Shown piece by piece: positions 8,270 through 17,223 of a stretch of DNA of 64,000 nt. Position numbers and translations under genes: made by a program. Source of the stretch: Nocardioides conyzicola. Its GTDB lineage: Bacteria; Actinomycetota; Actinomycetes; Propionibacteriales; Nocardioidaceae. The DNA lies in the NCBI RefSeq assembly GCF_039543825.1, contig NZ_BAABKM010000003.1, positions 62,001 to 126,000 on the forward strand. The letters run 5' to 3'. A model generated the notes under the pieces. That model was not told where the DNA came from, ran no database searches, and worked only from the letters and a program-made list of their open reading frames with translations. How positions within the stretch are numbered: position 1 is the first letter of the stretch; every line of letters starts with the position of its first letter.

Positions 8270-9100
8270 CTAGCGTGAGAGGTGGCGGGCGCGGGCGAGC
8301 GTGAAGAGGCCGTAGCAGAGCAGCCCGACCGCGATCAGGCAGAGCAGGACGGGACCGAAGGGCTGGTCGAGCACCTCGAACAGCGCCTGGTCGAGGCCAC
8401 CGGACTTCTTCGCGTCGTGGGTGACGGCGGCATAGCCGAAGAGCCCGCCGACGACCACGAACGCGACCCCGCGGGCGGCGTACCCGGCCTTGCCGAAGGC
8501 GATGTACGCCGTGCCGGACGTGCCGCTGCGGCCCTCGGAGTCGAGCTTCTCGGCGAACTTCTCGGTCCATGCCTGGACGACCTGGTAGAGGCCGTAGCCG
8601 ATGATAGCGAGCCCGACGATCGCGACGAGGACCTGCCCCGCCGGCGCGTTCATCAGCCGGGCGGTCATGGTCTCCTGGCCCTTGCTGCCGGAGGTCCCGG
8701 CACCGATGGCGACCTTGACGCCGCTGACCCCGATGACGGCGTACACGATGGCCTTGCCGGCCGACGACAGCCTCTTGGCGACCCGCTTGCCGCCGTCCTC
8801 GTCGCGATGGCCGAACGCCGCCTCGAGGCCCTGCCAGATCACGAGCAGGAACATGCCGACCGAGACCATCCAGATGAGCACGCTGCCGAACGGCTGCTGC
8901 GCGAGCTCCTTCATCGCCCCGCTGCTCGACGGTGCGCCCTCGCGGTCGCCGAGCGCCAGCTGGATCGCGAGCCAGCCGATCATCAGGTAGACGACGCCGT
9001 ACGCGACCAGCCCGGCGCGGGCCACCCAGTCGACCCAGTCGTGGTCAGGAGAGATCTGCGAGCGCGGACTCGATGGCGCGGTGGAAGGTCGGGTAGGCAT
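8270..9100 (-). CDS. DUF1206 family membrane protein
   Basis: 276-aa multi-pass membrane protein, about six helices, made of three repeated two-helix units. Each unit begins with a pattern like ARAGLVAYGVVYLMIG, which is the DUF1206 layout. Function unknown in this family. The ATG at 9100 lies 56 bases inside the upstream flavoprotein gene. A GTG near 9022 would avoid the overlap but would cut off the W-V-A-R-A-G entry to the first unit. The gene lies between two paralogous flavoprotein reductases in the same direction, with only 22 bases to the downstream one. Confidence 0.84.
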   Translation of the reverse strand: MPTRPSTAPSSPRSQISPDHDWVDWVARAGLVAYGVVYLMIGWLAIQLALGDREGAPSSSGAMKELAQQPFGSVLIWMVSVGMFLLVIWQGLEAAFGHRDEDGGKRVAKRLSSAGKAIVYAVIGVSGVKVAIGAGTSGSKGQETMTARLMNAPAGQVLVAIVGLAIIGYGLYQVVQAWTEKFAEKLDSEGRSGTSGTAYIAFGKAGYAARGVAFVVVGGLFGYAAVTHDAKKSGGLDQALFEVLDQPFGPVLLCLIAVGLLCYGLFTLARARHLSR

Positions 9101-10421
9101 AGATCATCGTCCTGAGCGTGTCGACCGGGACCTCCGCGTGGACCGCGACGGCCAGGAAGCCGAGGATCTCGCCCCCGGCCGGTCCCATGGCCGTTGCACC
9201 GACCAGGACGCCGCGGTCGGCGTCCTCGACGACCTTGATCACCCCGTGCCCGCCCGGCCCGTGGGTGAAACCGCGCGACGACTCCTCCAGCTTGGTGCTC
9301 CCCGTGCGGACCGTCAGGCCGGCGTCGCGAGCCTGCTGCTCGCTCATCCCGACCCCGCCGATCTCGGGATCGGTGAACGTCGCGTGCGGGACGGCGTGGT
9401 AGCGGGCGGGCGCCCCGCCCTGGTCGAGCACGTCACGCAGGGCGACCGCCGACTGGTACATCGAGACGTGGGTGAACGCGCCCTTGCCGGTCACGTCGCC
9501 GATCGCCCAGATCCCGTCCTGGACGCGCAGGCGCTCGTCGACGTCGAGGGTCCGGGCGTGCGGGTCGAGCCCGACCGTCTCGAGGCCGAGGTCGTCGAGG
9601 TTGGGCGTGCGTCCCGCCGCCACCAGCACCTTGTCGGCCCTCAGCTCCTCGCCGGAGTCGAGCGCCAGGGTGAACCCGCCGTCGGCGTACGACGCCCGCT
9701 GGAGCTCGACCCCCGTCAGCACCCGGATGCCCTCCTGGACGAACACCTGCTCCAGGAGCTCGGCCGCCTCGGGCTCGTCGGCCGGGACCAGCCGCGGACC
9801 GTGCTGGACGATCGTGACGCGGACGCCGAAGCGGCTGAAGACCTGGGCCAGCTCGCAGCCGATCGGGCCGCCGCCGACGACGACCAGCGAGCCCGGCACC
9901 TCGGCGACCTGGACGGCGTCGCGGTTGGTCCAGTACGGCGTGTCCGCGAGCCCCTCGACCGGCGGGACCGCGGGCCGGGTGCCGGGGTTGAGGACGACGC
10001 CGCGCGCCGTCGCGTACGTGATCACCTCGCCGTCGGCGGTGGTGACCTCGACCCGGCCGGGTCCCGCGAGGCGTCCGACGCCGTGGTGCACGGTGGCGCC
10101 GGCGTCCTTCAGCCGGTCGACGGCGATGGTGTCGTCCCAGTGCGTCGTGGCCTGCTCGTCGATGCGCCGGTGCACCACGGACCACGCGGGCGCGATCGTG
10201 GCCTCGCCCGCGACCTCCGCGGCCCGGCGTACCTCGGCGACGACGTCGCTGCCCCGCACCATCATCTTGGTCGGGATGCACCCGTAGTAGGGGCACTCGC
10301 CGCCCACCAGGTGCTTGTCGACGGCGACGACCCGCAGGCCCGCCTTCGCGGCACCGGTGGCCAGCGCCTCCCCTCCCGGTCCGGTGCCGATGACGACCAG
10401 GTCAACCTCGTGCTCGCTCAT
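9045..10421 (-). CDS. FAD-dependent pyridine nucleotide-disulfide oxidoreductase (copy 2)
   Basis: 458-aa paralogue of the flavoprotein at 6943-8247, with the same architecture: IGTGPGG for FAD (residues 11-17), redox pair C43/C48 in GGECPYYGCIPTK, GGGPIGCE for NAD(P)H, and the variant C-terminus AYPTFHRAI with Tyr in place of the catalytic His. First gene of the three-gene unit and overlapping the DUF1206 start by 56 bases. The two copies clearly share ancestry but differ throughout, so the duplication is not recent. Substrate unknown; mercuric or lipoamide reductase annotations should be treated with caution. Confidence 0.86.
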   Translation of the reverse strand: MSEHEVDLVVIGTGPGGEALATGAAKAGLRVVAVDKHLVGGECPYYGCIPTKMMVRGSDVVAEVRRAAEVAGEATIAPAWSVVHRRIDEQATTHWDDTIAVDRLKDAGATVHHGVGRLAGPGRVEVTTADGEVITYATARGVVLNPGTRPAVPPVEGLADTPYWTNRDAVQVAEVPGSLVVVGGGPIGCELAQVFSRFGVRVTIVQHGPRLVPADEPEAAELLEQVFVQEGIRVLTGVELQRASYADGGFTLALDSGEELRADKVLVAAGRTPNLDDLGLETVGLDPHARTLDVDERLRVQDGIWAIGDVTGKGAFTHVSMYQSAVALRDVLDQGGAPARYHAVPHATFTDPEIGGVGMSEQQARDAGLTVRTGSTKLEESSRGFTHGPGGHGVIKVVEDADRGVLVGATAMGPAGGEILGFLAVAVHAEVPVDTLRTMIYAYPTFHRAIESALADLS

Positions 10422-10450
10422 GCCCCCATCGTTGCGGGTGCGTCAAGCGG

Positions 10451-10548
10451 CTGCGGGTTTCACCGGTCAGCAGCCGAATCCCGCACGACACGCCGCGGGC
10501 GATCGGCGTGTCGTGAGGGTTTCGGCGGCCAGCCGGTGAAACCCGCAG
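10451..10548. repeat. 98-nt nested palindrome downstream of nusB
   Basis: Outer arms CTGCGGGTTTCACCGG (10451-10466) and CCGGTGAAACCCGCAG (10533-10548) are perfect complements. Inner arms ACGACACGCC (10485-10494) and GGCGTGTCGT (10505-10514) are also perfect, and the sequence between outer and inner arms pairs partly. The whole can fold into one long hairpin. It fills most of the 129-bp gap between nusB and the flavoprotein gene, so it may end nusB transcription, but it is far larger than a normal terminator and looks like a dispersed palindromic element. Confidence 0.8.
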
Positions 10549-10550
10549 GC

Positions 10551-10958
10551 TCAGACCAGGGACGCCTTGTTGCGCTGCACGGCGCCGAGGACGCCGTTGA
10601 CGAAGTGCGGCGACTCGTCGGTCGACAGGTCGGTGACCAGGGCCATCGCCTCGCTGATCGCCACGCTGTCGGGGACGTCGGCGGCGTAGAGCAGCTCCCA
10701 GACGCCGAGGCGCAGGACGTTGCGGTCGACGGCCGGCATCCGCTGGAGGGTCCAGCCCTCGGCGTACTGCGACAGCACCTCGTCGATGTGGTCGCGGTGC
10801 TCCTCGACCCCCCGCACCAGGACGGCGGTGTAGTCGTTGGTCGGCCCCTCGCCGTCGGCGATCGCGGTCTCCAGCGCCGTGGTCGCGGACTCGCCGCGGA
10901 CGTCGGAGGCGAAGAGCACGTCGAGCGCGCGCTTGCGGGCCTTGGAGCGAGCCGACAT
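10551..10958 (-). CDS. nusB: Transcription antitermination factor NusB
   Basis: 135-aa all-helical protein that with NusE (S10) binds boxA RNA and supports rRNA antitermination. The start SARSKARKRALDVLFASDVRGES and the C-terminal AISEAMALVTDLSTDESPHFVNGVLG are standard NusB features. Its ATG shares one base with the efp stop (TGATG), so the two are co-translated. A large palindrome follows the stop codon. Confidence 0.96.
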   Translation of the reverse strand: MSARSKARKRALDVLFASDVRGESATTALETAIADGEGPTNDYTAVLVRGVEEHRDHIDEVLSQYAEGWTLQRMPAVDRNVLRLGVWELLYAADVPDSVAISEAMALVTDLSTDESPHFVNGVLGAVQRNKASLV

Positions 10959-11521
10959 CAGCCCTTCACGCGCCCCATGTACGACGAGTCGCGGGTGTCG
11001 ACCTTGATCTTCTCGCCCTGGTTGATGAAGAGCGGGACCTGGATCTCGTGACCGGTCTCGAGGGTCGCCGGCTTGGTGCGGCCGGTGGCGGAGTCGCCGG
11101 CGAGGCCGGGCTCCGTGAAGGTCACGACCAGCTCGACCGAGGCCGGGAGCTCGATGAAGAGCACGCGGCCCTCGTTGGTGGCCACGACGGCCTCCTGGTT
11201 CTCCAGGAGGAAGTTGGCGTTGCCGCCGACGATCTCGGGCGTGATCTCGATCTGCTCGTAGTCGGAGACGTCCATGAAGACGAACGACGAGCCGTCGTTG
11301 TAGAGGTACTGCATGGTGCGGCGGTCGACCGTGGCGGTCTCGACCTTGGTGCCGGCGTTGAAGGTCTTGTCGACGGTCTTGTTGGACTCGACGTTCTTCA
11401 GCTTGGTGCGCACGAACGCGGGGCCCTTGCCCGGCTTCACGTGCTGGAACTCGATGACGGCCCAGAGCTGGCCTTCGATGTTGAGAACCATGCCGTTCTT
11501 GAGGTCGTTCGTCGTTGCCAT
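10958..11521 (-). CDS. efp: Elongation factor P
   Basis: 187-aa three-domain factor that relieves ribosome stalling at polyproline. The ATG at 11521 gives the usual EF-P length and N-terminus ([13 protein letters not shown]); an upstream in-frame start would add 20 unrelated residues. The tip loop is KPGKGP with Lys at position 32. Actinobacterial EF-P with this loop has been reported to work with unmodified lysine. Proline-rich proteins in this window, such as the ParA-like ATPase, would be expected clients. Directly upstream of nusB. Confidence 0.97.
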   Translation of the reverse strand: MATTNDLKNGMVLNIEGQLWAVIEFQHVKPGKGPAFVRTKLKNVESNKTVDKTFNAGTKVETATVDRRTMQYLYNDGSSFVFMDVSDYEQIEITPEIVGGNANFLLENQEAVVATNEGRVLFIELPASVELVVTFTEPGLAGDSATGRTKPATLETGHEIQVPLFINQGEKIKVDTRDSSYMGRVKG

Positions 11522-11625
11522 GCGCGCGTGCCAGCCTTCGTACGTCGGGTGGGTTCGTGGGGTCGCCCAGCGAATGGGCACCAGCGGAGGAGTCTATCGG
11601 CTGGCGCGTCGCCCGACAGAATCCC

Positions 11626-12411
11626 CTACCCCAGGTGCCACACGATCTTGACGGTCACCGACGCCTCGTCGCGCCCGGCACGGATCGGCACCGAGGACGC
11701 GTTGAAGGCCCGGCCCGGCATGTCCGCCGACTGCGGCTCCGGGGTCGGCAGGGGCTCCGCTCCGACCTCGCTGATCGTCACGACGTCCCCGAGGTCCTCA
11801 CCGGACGCGGCGGCGTACTGCTCCGCCTTCGCCCGGGCCTCTTCGACGGCCGCGTCGCGCGCCCGCTTCATGACGGCGTCCGTGTCGCCGACGAGCAGAC
11901 GGAGGTCGTCGACGCGTACGTCGTTGCCGCCCGCGGCCACGGCTGCCGTGACGGCGCCACCGGCCCTCTTCAGGTCGTCGACCAGGACCCGGGCGCGCTC
12001 GGAGACGCGGTAGCCGCGCAGCACGGGGTCGCCGTACCTCGGGTAGTCGTAGACCGGGTCCATCGACAGACCCGTGGTCTGCACGTCGGCCTTCTCGACG
12101 CCGTACTTCTTCAGCGACGCCAGCACCCGCGACATCGACTGGTTGGCCGCGGCCAGGGCGTCATCCAGGTCGGGCCGGGTCAGGTGGACCCCGAGGGCGA
12201 ACGAGAGCTGGTCCGGCACGGCACCGGCCTCACCGGTGCCGGTCATCGTCAGCTGGCGCGGCGTCGGTTGCTCGGCCTGCGGGCTCGTGTCGGCGGCGAC
12301 GGCCGGCGTGGTGCCGCCCGAGCTCCCGAGCAGGTACGCCACGACGAGCGCGACGAGGACCAGCAGGCCGATGACGAAGGAGCGGACGCTGAGGGTGATG
12401 TCGCCGTTCAT
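11626..12411 (-). CDS. SIMPL (DUF541) domain membrane-anchored protein
   Basis: 261 aa. A transmembrane helix at about residues 11-30 is followed by a Thr/Pro/Gln linker and a SIMPL domain carrying the typical repeats (TGTGEAGAVPDQLSFALGV, then LKKYGVEKADVQTTGLSMDPVYDYP). The domain probably lies outside the membrane. SIMPL proteins are periplasmic or cell-surface proteins linked to stress, but no reaction is known. It sits between aroQ and efp, where related genomes often carry an aminopeptidase gene, so it looks like a lineage-specific insertion. Confidence 0.87.
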   Translation of the reverse strand: MNGDITLSVRSFVIGLLVLVALVVAYLLGSSGGTTPAVAADTSPQAEQPTPRQLTMTGTGEAGAVPDQLSFALGVHLTRPDLDDALAAANQSMSRVLASLKKYGVEKADVQTTGLSMDPVYDYPRYGDPVLRGYRVSERARVLVDDLKRAGGAVTAAVAAGGNDVRVDDLRLLVGDTDAVMKRARDAAVEEARAKAEQYAAASGEDLGDVVTISEVGAEPLPTPEPQSADMPGRAFNASSVPIRAGRDEASVTVKIVWHLG

Positions 12412-12449
12412 GGTGGGTCGGACGGCGCCGGGACGCGTCCGGTTCCCGG

Positions 12450-12881
12450 TCAGGAGCGGGCGATGACCTCGAGCGCCATCCGGTAGCCGTCGATGCCGTG
12501 GCCCGCGACCACCTCGACGGCGTACGGCGTGACCACGGAGGTGTGCCGGAACTCCTCGGGACGCTGGTGCGGGTCGGAGATGTGCACCTCAACCAAGGGG
12601 GCGACCAGCTGGGCGCAGGCGTCGAAGATCGCGTACGAGTAGTGCGTCCACGCGGCCGCGTTGAGGACGACCGGGTGGGCGTCGTCGGCGGCGGCGTTGA
12701 GCCAGTCGAGCATCTCGCCCTCGTGGTTGGTCTGCCGCACCTCGACCTCGAGCCCGAGGTCGCGCCCCCAGCCGACGCAGAGGTCGGCGAGCTCGGCATG
12801 GGTGGTGCTGCCGTAGATCTCGGGCTGCCGGCGACCGAGCCGGCCGAGGTTGGGTCCGTTGAGGACCAGCACCTTCGTCAT
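12450..12881 (-). CDS. aroQ: 3-dehydroquinate dehydratase, type II
   Basis: 143-aa type II enzyme that dehydrates 3-dehydroquinate in the shikimate pathway; it forms dodecamers. Start [20 protein letters not shown] contains the catalytic Tyr (Y23). Downstream are [13 protein letters not shown] and the [20 protein letters not shown] stretch with the catalytic-site His and Arg. The ATG at 12881 overlaps the aroB stop by four bases. A much longer same-strand open frame runs through this start but encodes no recognisable sequence upstream and crosses aroB in another frame. Confidence 0.96.
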   Translation of the reverse strand: MTKVLVLNGPNLGRLGRRQPEIYGSTTHAELADLCVGWGRDLGLEVEVRQTNHEGEMLDWLNAAADDAHPVVLNAAAWTHYSYAIFDACAQLVAPLVEVHISDPHQRPEEFRHTSVVTPYAVEVVAGHGIDGYRMALEVIARS

Positions 12882-13981
12882 GACGCGCCCCCGATCGCGG
12901 CGTACGCCGCCCGCAGGTCGTCCTCGGCCGGGCCGGCGAGCACGGTCGGCCGGGCCAGGTCGGACAGCACGACGAGGCGCAGCAGGTTGCCGCGCGACTT
13001 CTTGTCGACCTTCATCGCGGCGTGCAGCGTCTCGAAGGTCGCGCCGTCGTACGTCGTGGGCAGGCCGACCCGCGCGAACGCGATGTGGTGCCGGGCGACG
13101 ACGTCGGGCGCCAGGAGGCCGGCTCGACCGGCGACCTCGGCGACGAAGACGCACCCGATGGCGACGGCCTCCCCGTGGCGGACGGCGTAGTCCTCGGTGC
13201 GCTCGATCGCGTGCGCGAGGGTGTGCCCGTAGTTGAGCGCCTCGCGACCGGGATGACCGTCGGTGCCGCCGGTCTCCTTCAGGTCGGCGGCGACGACGTC
13301 GGCCTTGACCTGGATCGCCCGCTCGACGAGCTCGCGCAGCACCGGGGAGTCGGCGGTCAGGTCGGCCGGGTCCGTGGTCTCGACCAGGTCCAGGATCGCC
13401 GGGTCGGCGATGAAGCCGCACTTGATCACCTCGCCCAGCCCCGCGACCAGCTCGGCGCGCGGGAGGGTGGTCAGGGTGGCCAGGTCGCAGAGCACCCCGG
13501 TGGGCTCGTGGAAGGAGCCGACGAGGTTCTTGCCGGCACCGGTGTTGATGCCGGTCTTGCCGCCGACCGCCGCGTCGACCATCGCCAGCAGCGTCGTCGG
13601 GACGTGCACGACCTTGACGCCCCGCAACCAGGTGGCCGCGACGAACCCGCCGAGGTCGGTCGTCGCGCCACCACCGAAGGTGACCACGGCGTCGGAGCGG
13701 GTGAACCCGGCCTCGCCGAGGACCTCCCAGCAGCCGGCCGCGACGGTCGCCGTCTTGGCGCTCTCGCCGTTCGGGATCTCGATGCCGATGACGTCGTAGT
13801 GCTGCTCGAGCGCGGCGATGAGCGCGTCCGCGGCCAGGCCCTCCGGGTGCACCACGGCCACCCGGGTGACGCCGTCGCCGAGCAGCGCCGGCAGCCTGTC
13901 GGCCACGCCGTGACCGACCACGACGTCGTACGGCGCCGGGCCGCTGACCCGGATGACGGTCTCGGTCGTCGGCTCGCTCAT
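12878..13981 (-). CDS. aroB: 3-dehydroquinate synthase
   Basis: 367-aa NAD- and metal-dependent enzyme converting DAHP to 3-dehydroquinate. Recognised by [19 protein letters not shown] and [20 protein letters not shown] in the NAD/substrate region, and by [14 protein letters not shown] and RHGEAVAIG with metal ligands near residue 260. ATGA overlaps on both sides tie it to aroK upstream and aroQ downstream. Confidence 0.97.
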   Translation of the reverse strand: MSEPTTETVIRVSGPAPYDVVVGHGVADRLPALLGDGVTRVAVVHPEGLAADALIAALEQHYDVIGIEIPNGESAKTATVAAGCWEVLGEAGFTRSDAVVTFGGGATTDLGGFVAATWLRGVKVVHVPTTLLAMVDAAVGGKTGINTGAGKNLVGSFHEPTGVLCDLATLTTLPRAELVAGLGEVIKCGFIADPAILDLVETTDPADLTADSPVLRELVERAIQVKADVVAADLKETGGTDGHPGREALNYGHTLAHAIERTEDYAVRHGEAVAIGCVFVAEVAGRAGLLAPDVVARHHIAFARVGLPTTYDGATFETLHAAMKVDKKSRGNLLRLVVLSDLARPTVLAGPAEDDLRAAYAAIGGAS

Positions 13982-14478
13982 GCCCGCGCTCCCAGCGCGG
14001 CGACGATCTCGTCGGCGACGTCGTCGGGCTCGCGCCCGTCGGTCTCGACCGCCAGCGTGGCGACGGACTCGTAGATCGGGGTGCGCTCGTCCAGCAGGGC
14101 CTTGATCCGGCCGCGGACGTTGCCGAGCAGCAGGGGCCGCGACGTGCCGAGGCCGACCCGCTTGACGGCGTCGGAGAGACCCACACGGAGGAAGACGACG
14201 TCGTGGCCCGCGAGCAGCGCTCGCGTGTCCGGGTCGAGCACCGCTCCCCCGCCCAGCGCGAGCACGCCGTCGTGGGTCGCCAGCGCCTCCGCGACGGCGG
14301 CGCGCTCGAGCGCGCGGAAGACCTCCTCGCCCTCGTCGACGAAGATCTCGGAGATCGCGCGCCCGGCGGTCGCCTCGACGTCGTGGTCGGTGTCACGCAC
14401 GGACGTGCCGAGGCGCGCCGCGAGCAGGCCACCGACCGTGGTCTTGCCGGAGCCCATCGGCCCGATCAGCACGATCAT
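13978..14478 (-). CDS. aroK: Shikimate kinase
   Basis: 166-aa P-loop kinase that phosphorylates shikimate at the 3-OH. Walker A GPMGSGKT is at residues 6-13. [23 protein letters not shown] carries the shikimate-binding DxD, and GGGAVLD provides the second substrate loop. Coupled by four-base overlaps to aroC upstream and aroB downstream. Confidence 0.97.
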   Translation of the reverse strand: MIVLIGPMGSGKTTVGGLLAARLGTSVRDTDHDVEATAGRAISEIFVDEGEEVFRALERAAVAEALATHDGVLALGGGAVLDPDTRALLAGHDVVFLRVGLSDAVKRVGLGTSRPLLLGNVRGRIKALLDERTPIYESVATLAVETDGREPDDVADEIVAALGARA

Positions 14479-15653
14479 CGGTAGCGCAGGTGGTCGAGGT
14501 AGGACTCGGCGTTGCGCCGCGTCTCCTGGACCGAGTCGCCGCCGAACTTCTCCAGCACCGCCTCGGCGATCACCAGCGCCACCATGGCCTCCGCGACGAT
14601 GCCGGCCGCCGGGACGGCGCAGACGTCGGACCGCTGGTGGTGCGCGACGCCGGCCTCGCCGGTGGCGAGGTCGACGGTGCGCAGCGCCCGCGGCACGGTG
14701 GCGATGGGCTTCATCGCGGCCCGGACCCGCAGGATCTCGCCCGTGGTCATGCCGCCCTCGGTGCCGCCGGACCGGCCGCTCACCCGGCGGATGCCCTCGG
14801 GGGTCGGCACGATCTCGTCGTGCGCGAGCGAGCCCGGGGTGGCGGCGATCTCGAAGCCGTCACCGACCTCGACGCCCTTGATCGCCTGGATGCCCATCAG
14901 CGCGCCGGCGAGGCGCGAGTCGAGGCGGCGGTCCCAGTGCACGTGCGAGCCGAGGCCCGGCGGGAGCCCGTGCACCACGACCTCCACGACGCCGCCGAGG
15001 GTGTCGCCGTCCTTGTGCGCCTGGTCGATGCGCTCGACCATCAGCTTGCTGGTGTCGGGGTCGAGGCAGCGCACCTCGTCGTCGTCGAGCCGGGCCACGT
15101 CGTCGGGCTCCGGCCAGGAGCCGGCAGGCGCGCGGATGCCGCCGAGCTCGATCACGTGGGAGACGATCCGCGCGCCGACGGCCTGCTCCACGAAGTTGCT
15201 CGCGACCCGGCCCAGCGCCACCCGGGCTGCGGTCTCACGAGCGGAGGCACGCTCGAGGATCGGCCGGGCGTCGTCGAAGTCGTACTTCTGCATACCGGCC
15301 AGGTCGGCGTGGCCGGGACGCGGGCGGGTCAACGGGACGTTGCGGGCCATCGACGCGAGCTCGTCGAGGTCGACCGGGTCGGCCGACATCACCTTCTCCC
15401 ACTTGGGCCACTCGGTGTTGCCGACCTGGATCGCGACCGGGCCGCCCTGGGTCCGGCCGTGCCGGACGCCGCCGACCAGGGTCACCTGGTCCTGCTCGAA
15501 CTTCATCCGGGCGCCGCGGCCGTAGCCGAGGCGGCGCCGGGCGAGGGCGTCGGCGATGTCGTCGGACGTCACCTGGACATGGGCAGGGAGCCCCTCGAGG
15601 ATCGCGACCAGGGAGGGGCCGTGGGACTCGCCCGCGGTGAGCCAGCGCAGCAT
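14475..15653 (-). CDS. aroC: Chorismate synthase
   Basis: 392-aa enzyme needing reduced FMN, which converts EPSP to chorismate. Signatures are [21 protein letters not shown] at the start, [17 protein letters not shown] near residue 40, the [18 protein letters not shown] stretch and the C-terminal [17 protein letters not shown]. Length is normal for actinobacteria. The gap of about 40 bases to the prepilin peptidase gene upstream is the only loose junction in the aro cluster. Confidence 0.97.
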   Translation of the reverse strand: MLRWLTAGESHGPSLVAILEGLPAHVQVTSDDIADALARRRLGYGRGARMKFEQDQVTLVGGVRHGRTQGGPVAIQVGNTEWPKWEKVMSADPVDLDELASMARNVPLTRPRPGHADLAGMQKYDFDDARPILERASARETAARVALGRVASNFVEQAVGARIVSHVIELGGIRAPAGSWPEPDDVARLDDDEVRCLDPDTSKLMVERIDQAHKDGDTLGGVVEVVVHGLPPGLGSHVHWDRRLDSRLAGALMGIQAIKGVEVGDGFEIAATPGSLAHDEIVPTPEGIRRVSGRSGGTEGGMTTGEILRVRAAMKPIATVPRALRTVDLATGEAGVAHHQRSDVCAVPAAGIVAEAMVALVIAEAVLEKFGGDSVQETRRNAESYLDHLRYR

Positions 15654-15693
15654 GGGAGCAGTGTTTCACGGCCCGTACGTCAGTCCTGCGGGG

Positions 15694-16377
15694 TCACCCC
15701 CCGACGAGATGGCTCCAGGTGGAGGGACCGAGCGCGACCCCCGCCAGGACCCCGCCCAGCAGGAACGGCCCGAAGGGCAGCGGGGTGCGCAGCACGGACC
15801 GGTCGCGACGGGCGCCGGCGCGGAGCACCCCGATCACCGCGAAGACCAGGAAGCCGCCGTACACGCCCACGACCAGGGCCCCCCAGCCGACGTACCCGAG
15901 CACGAGACCGACCACGGCGGAGAGCCGCACGTCGCCGTACCCCATCCCGGACGGGTAGATCCACCAGAGCACGTGGAAGAACGCGAAGACCGCGACCCCG
16001 CCGACCACGGCGTGCAGGAAGGCCCGAGGTTCGCCGTCCGCCAGGGCGGCGACGGCCGCGAGCACCGCCGTGACGGCCAGGGTCGGCCAGATCAGCCGGG
16101 TCGGCAGCAGGTGCGTGCGCAGGTCGATGAAGGCGAGCGCGACCCCGACCGGCACCAGGGGCAGCAGGAAGAGCAGCGGCCAGTCCAGCCCGACGGCGCC
16201 ACCGAGCACGGCGCCGGACAGGGCGGCGACGACGGCCGCCCGCCACGCCAGTCCGGGCAGCGCGGCGACCGAGGCGTAGCGCGGGTCGCGCATCCGCGCG
16301 ATCAGCGCCGGCACCCCGGCCCCGGCGGCGCCACACACCGCCGCTCCGAGGAGGGCGCCGACGGGATCGACGGTCAT
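15694..16377 (-). CDS. A24 family prepilin peptidase
   Basis: 227-aa polytopic membrane aspartic protease. The two catalytic aspartates are expected in FIDLRTHLLP and GMGYGDVRL, both matching the family. The cysteine-rich N-terminal methylase domain of full-length PilD is absent, as in many actinobacteria. The ATG at 16377 overlaps the aroE stop by four bases; a frame extension to 16590 lies inside aroE and is not used. Likely processes Flp/Tad pilins made elsewhere. The same gene occupies this position in the mycobacterial alaS-aroE-aroC region. Confidence 0.9.
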   Translation of the reverse strand: MTVDPVGALLGAAVCGAAGAGVPALIARMRDPRYASVAALPGLAWRAAVVAALSGAVLGGAVGLDWPLLFLLPLVPVGVALAFIDLRTHLLPTRLIWPTLAVTAVLAAVAALADGEPRAFLHAVVGGVAVFAFFHVLWWIYPSGMGYGDVRLSAVVGLVLGYVGWGALVVGVYGGFLVFAVIGVLRAGARRDRSVLRTPLPFGPFLLGGVLAGVALGPSTWSHLVGG

Positions 16378-17195
16378 GGGGCTGCGTGCCTGGCCACGAG
16401 CGCAGCCTCGCCGGCGGCCCTCATCGCGGCCAGCGGGCCGGGTACGTCGGTGAACAGCTCGAACTGCAGCACCGCCTGGTGGACCAGCAGGTCGAGGCCG
16501 GAGACCAGGACCCGGTCCCCCGCGGCGGCGGCGATCGGGGTGGGCCACGGGTCGTAGATGACCTCGAAGAGCACCGGGACGCCCGCGCACCGGGCGACCA
16601 GTGCGTCGTCCTGGGCACCGGCCGGGATCGTCGACACCACGACGTCGCCCAGCACCTCACCATCCGCGAGCGAGCCGACCTCCACGTCCGGCCCTGCCGG
16701 GTGCGCCGCGATCGCGGCCGCCGCCTCGCCGGCCCGGTCGGGCGTGCGCACCAGCAGCCGCACGGACGTCGCGCCCAGGTCGACCATCGCCAGGCCGGTC
16801 GACGCCGCCGTCGCTCCCCCGCCCAGCACCGTGGCGGCGCGCACCGGGCCGTCGTACCGCTCCCGCACGGCCGCGGCGGCGCCGGGCAGGTCGGTGTTGT
16901 CGGCCAGCACGACGTCGCCGTCGCGGAGGACGAGCGTGTTCGCCGCTCCGGCGAGCGCCGCGCGGGCGGTGACCGAGCGGGCCAGTCCCAGCGCCTTCCG
17001 CTTCAGCGGCATCGTCAGGGACAGCCCGCGCCATCCGGCGTCGAGGCCCCGGACGAAGTCCGTGAAGCCGTCCTCGGGCACCCGCACCGCGTCGTACTCC
17101 CAGTCGAGACCGACCGCGGCGTAGCCGGCGCGGTGCAGCACCGGGGACAACGAGTGCGCGATCGGGTCACCGAGCACGGCGCAGCGGGCGAGCAT
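16374..17195 (-). CDS. aroE: Shikimate dehydrogenase
   Basis: 273-aa NADP-dependent enzyme reducing 3-dehydroshikimate. The substrate site is SLSPVLHRAG near residues 15-24. The catalytic Lys is in SLTMPLKRKAL (about residue 65), a variant of the usual NVTxPxK. NTDLPG carries the catalytic Asp, and the NADP motif is VLGGGATAAS. Co-directional with mltG 28 bases upstream and overlapping the prepilin peptidase gene downstream. Confidence 0.95.
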   Translation of the reverse strand: MLARCAVLGDPIAHSLSPVLHRAGYAAVGLDWEYDAVRVPEDGFTDFVRGLDAGWRGLSLTMPLKRKALGLARSVTARAALAGAANTLVLRDGDVVLADNTDLPGAAAAVRERYDGPVRAATVLGGGATAASTGLAMVDLGATSVRLLVRTPDRAGEAAAAIAAHPAGPDVEVGSLADGEVLGDVVVSTIPAGAQDDALVARCAGVPVLFEVIYDPWPTPIAAAAGDRVLVSGLDLLVHQAVLQFELFTDVPGPLAAMRAAGEAALVARHAAP

Positions 17196-17223
17196 CAGGT
17201 CGTCCTCGTCCGTGGCTGGTCCG

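Noticed and set aside
5470..8304. A 944-codon plus-strand open frame across the ParA-like and flavoprotein genes
   Set aside because: Antisense shadow of two well-supported genes; composition and lack of motifs rule it out.
12450..14432. A 660-codon minus-strand frame that ends in AroQ, suggesting a fusion protein
   Set aside because: Only the last 143 residues are protein-like; the rest crosses aroB and aroK in another frame. AroQ starts at the ATGA overlap at 12881.
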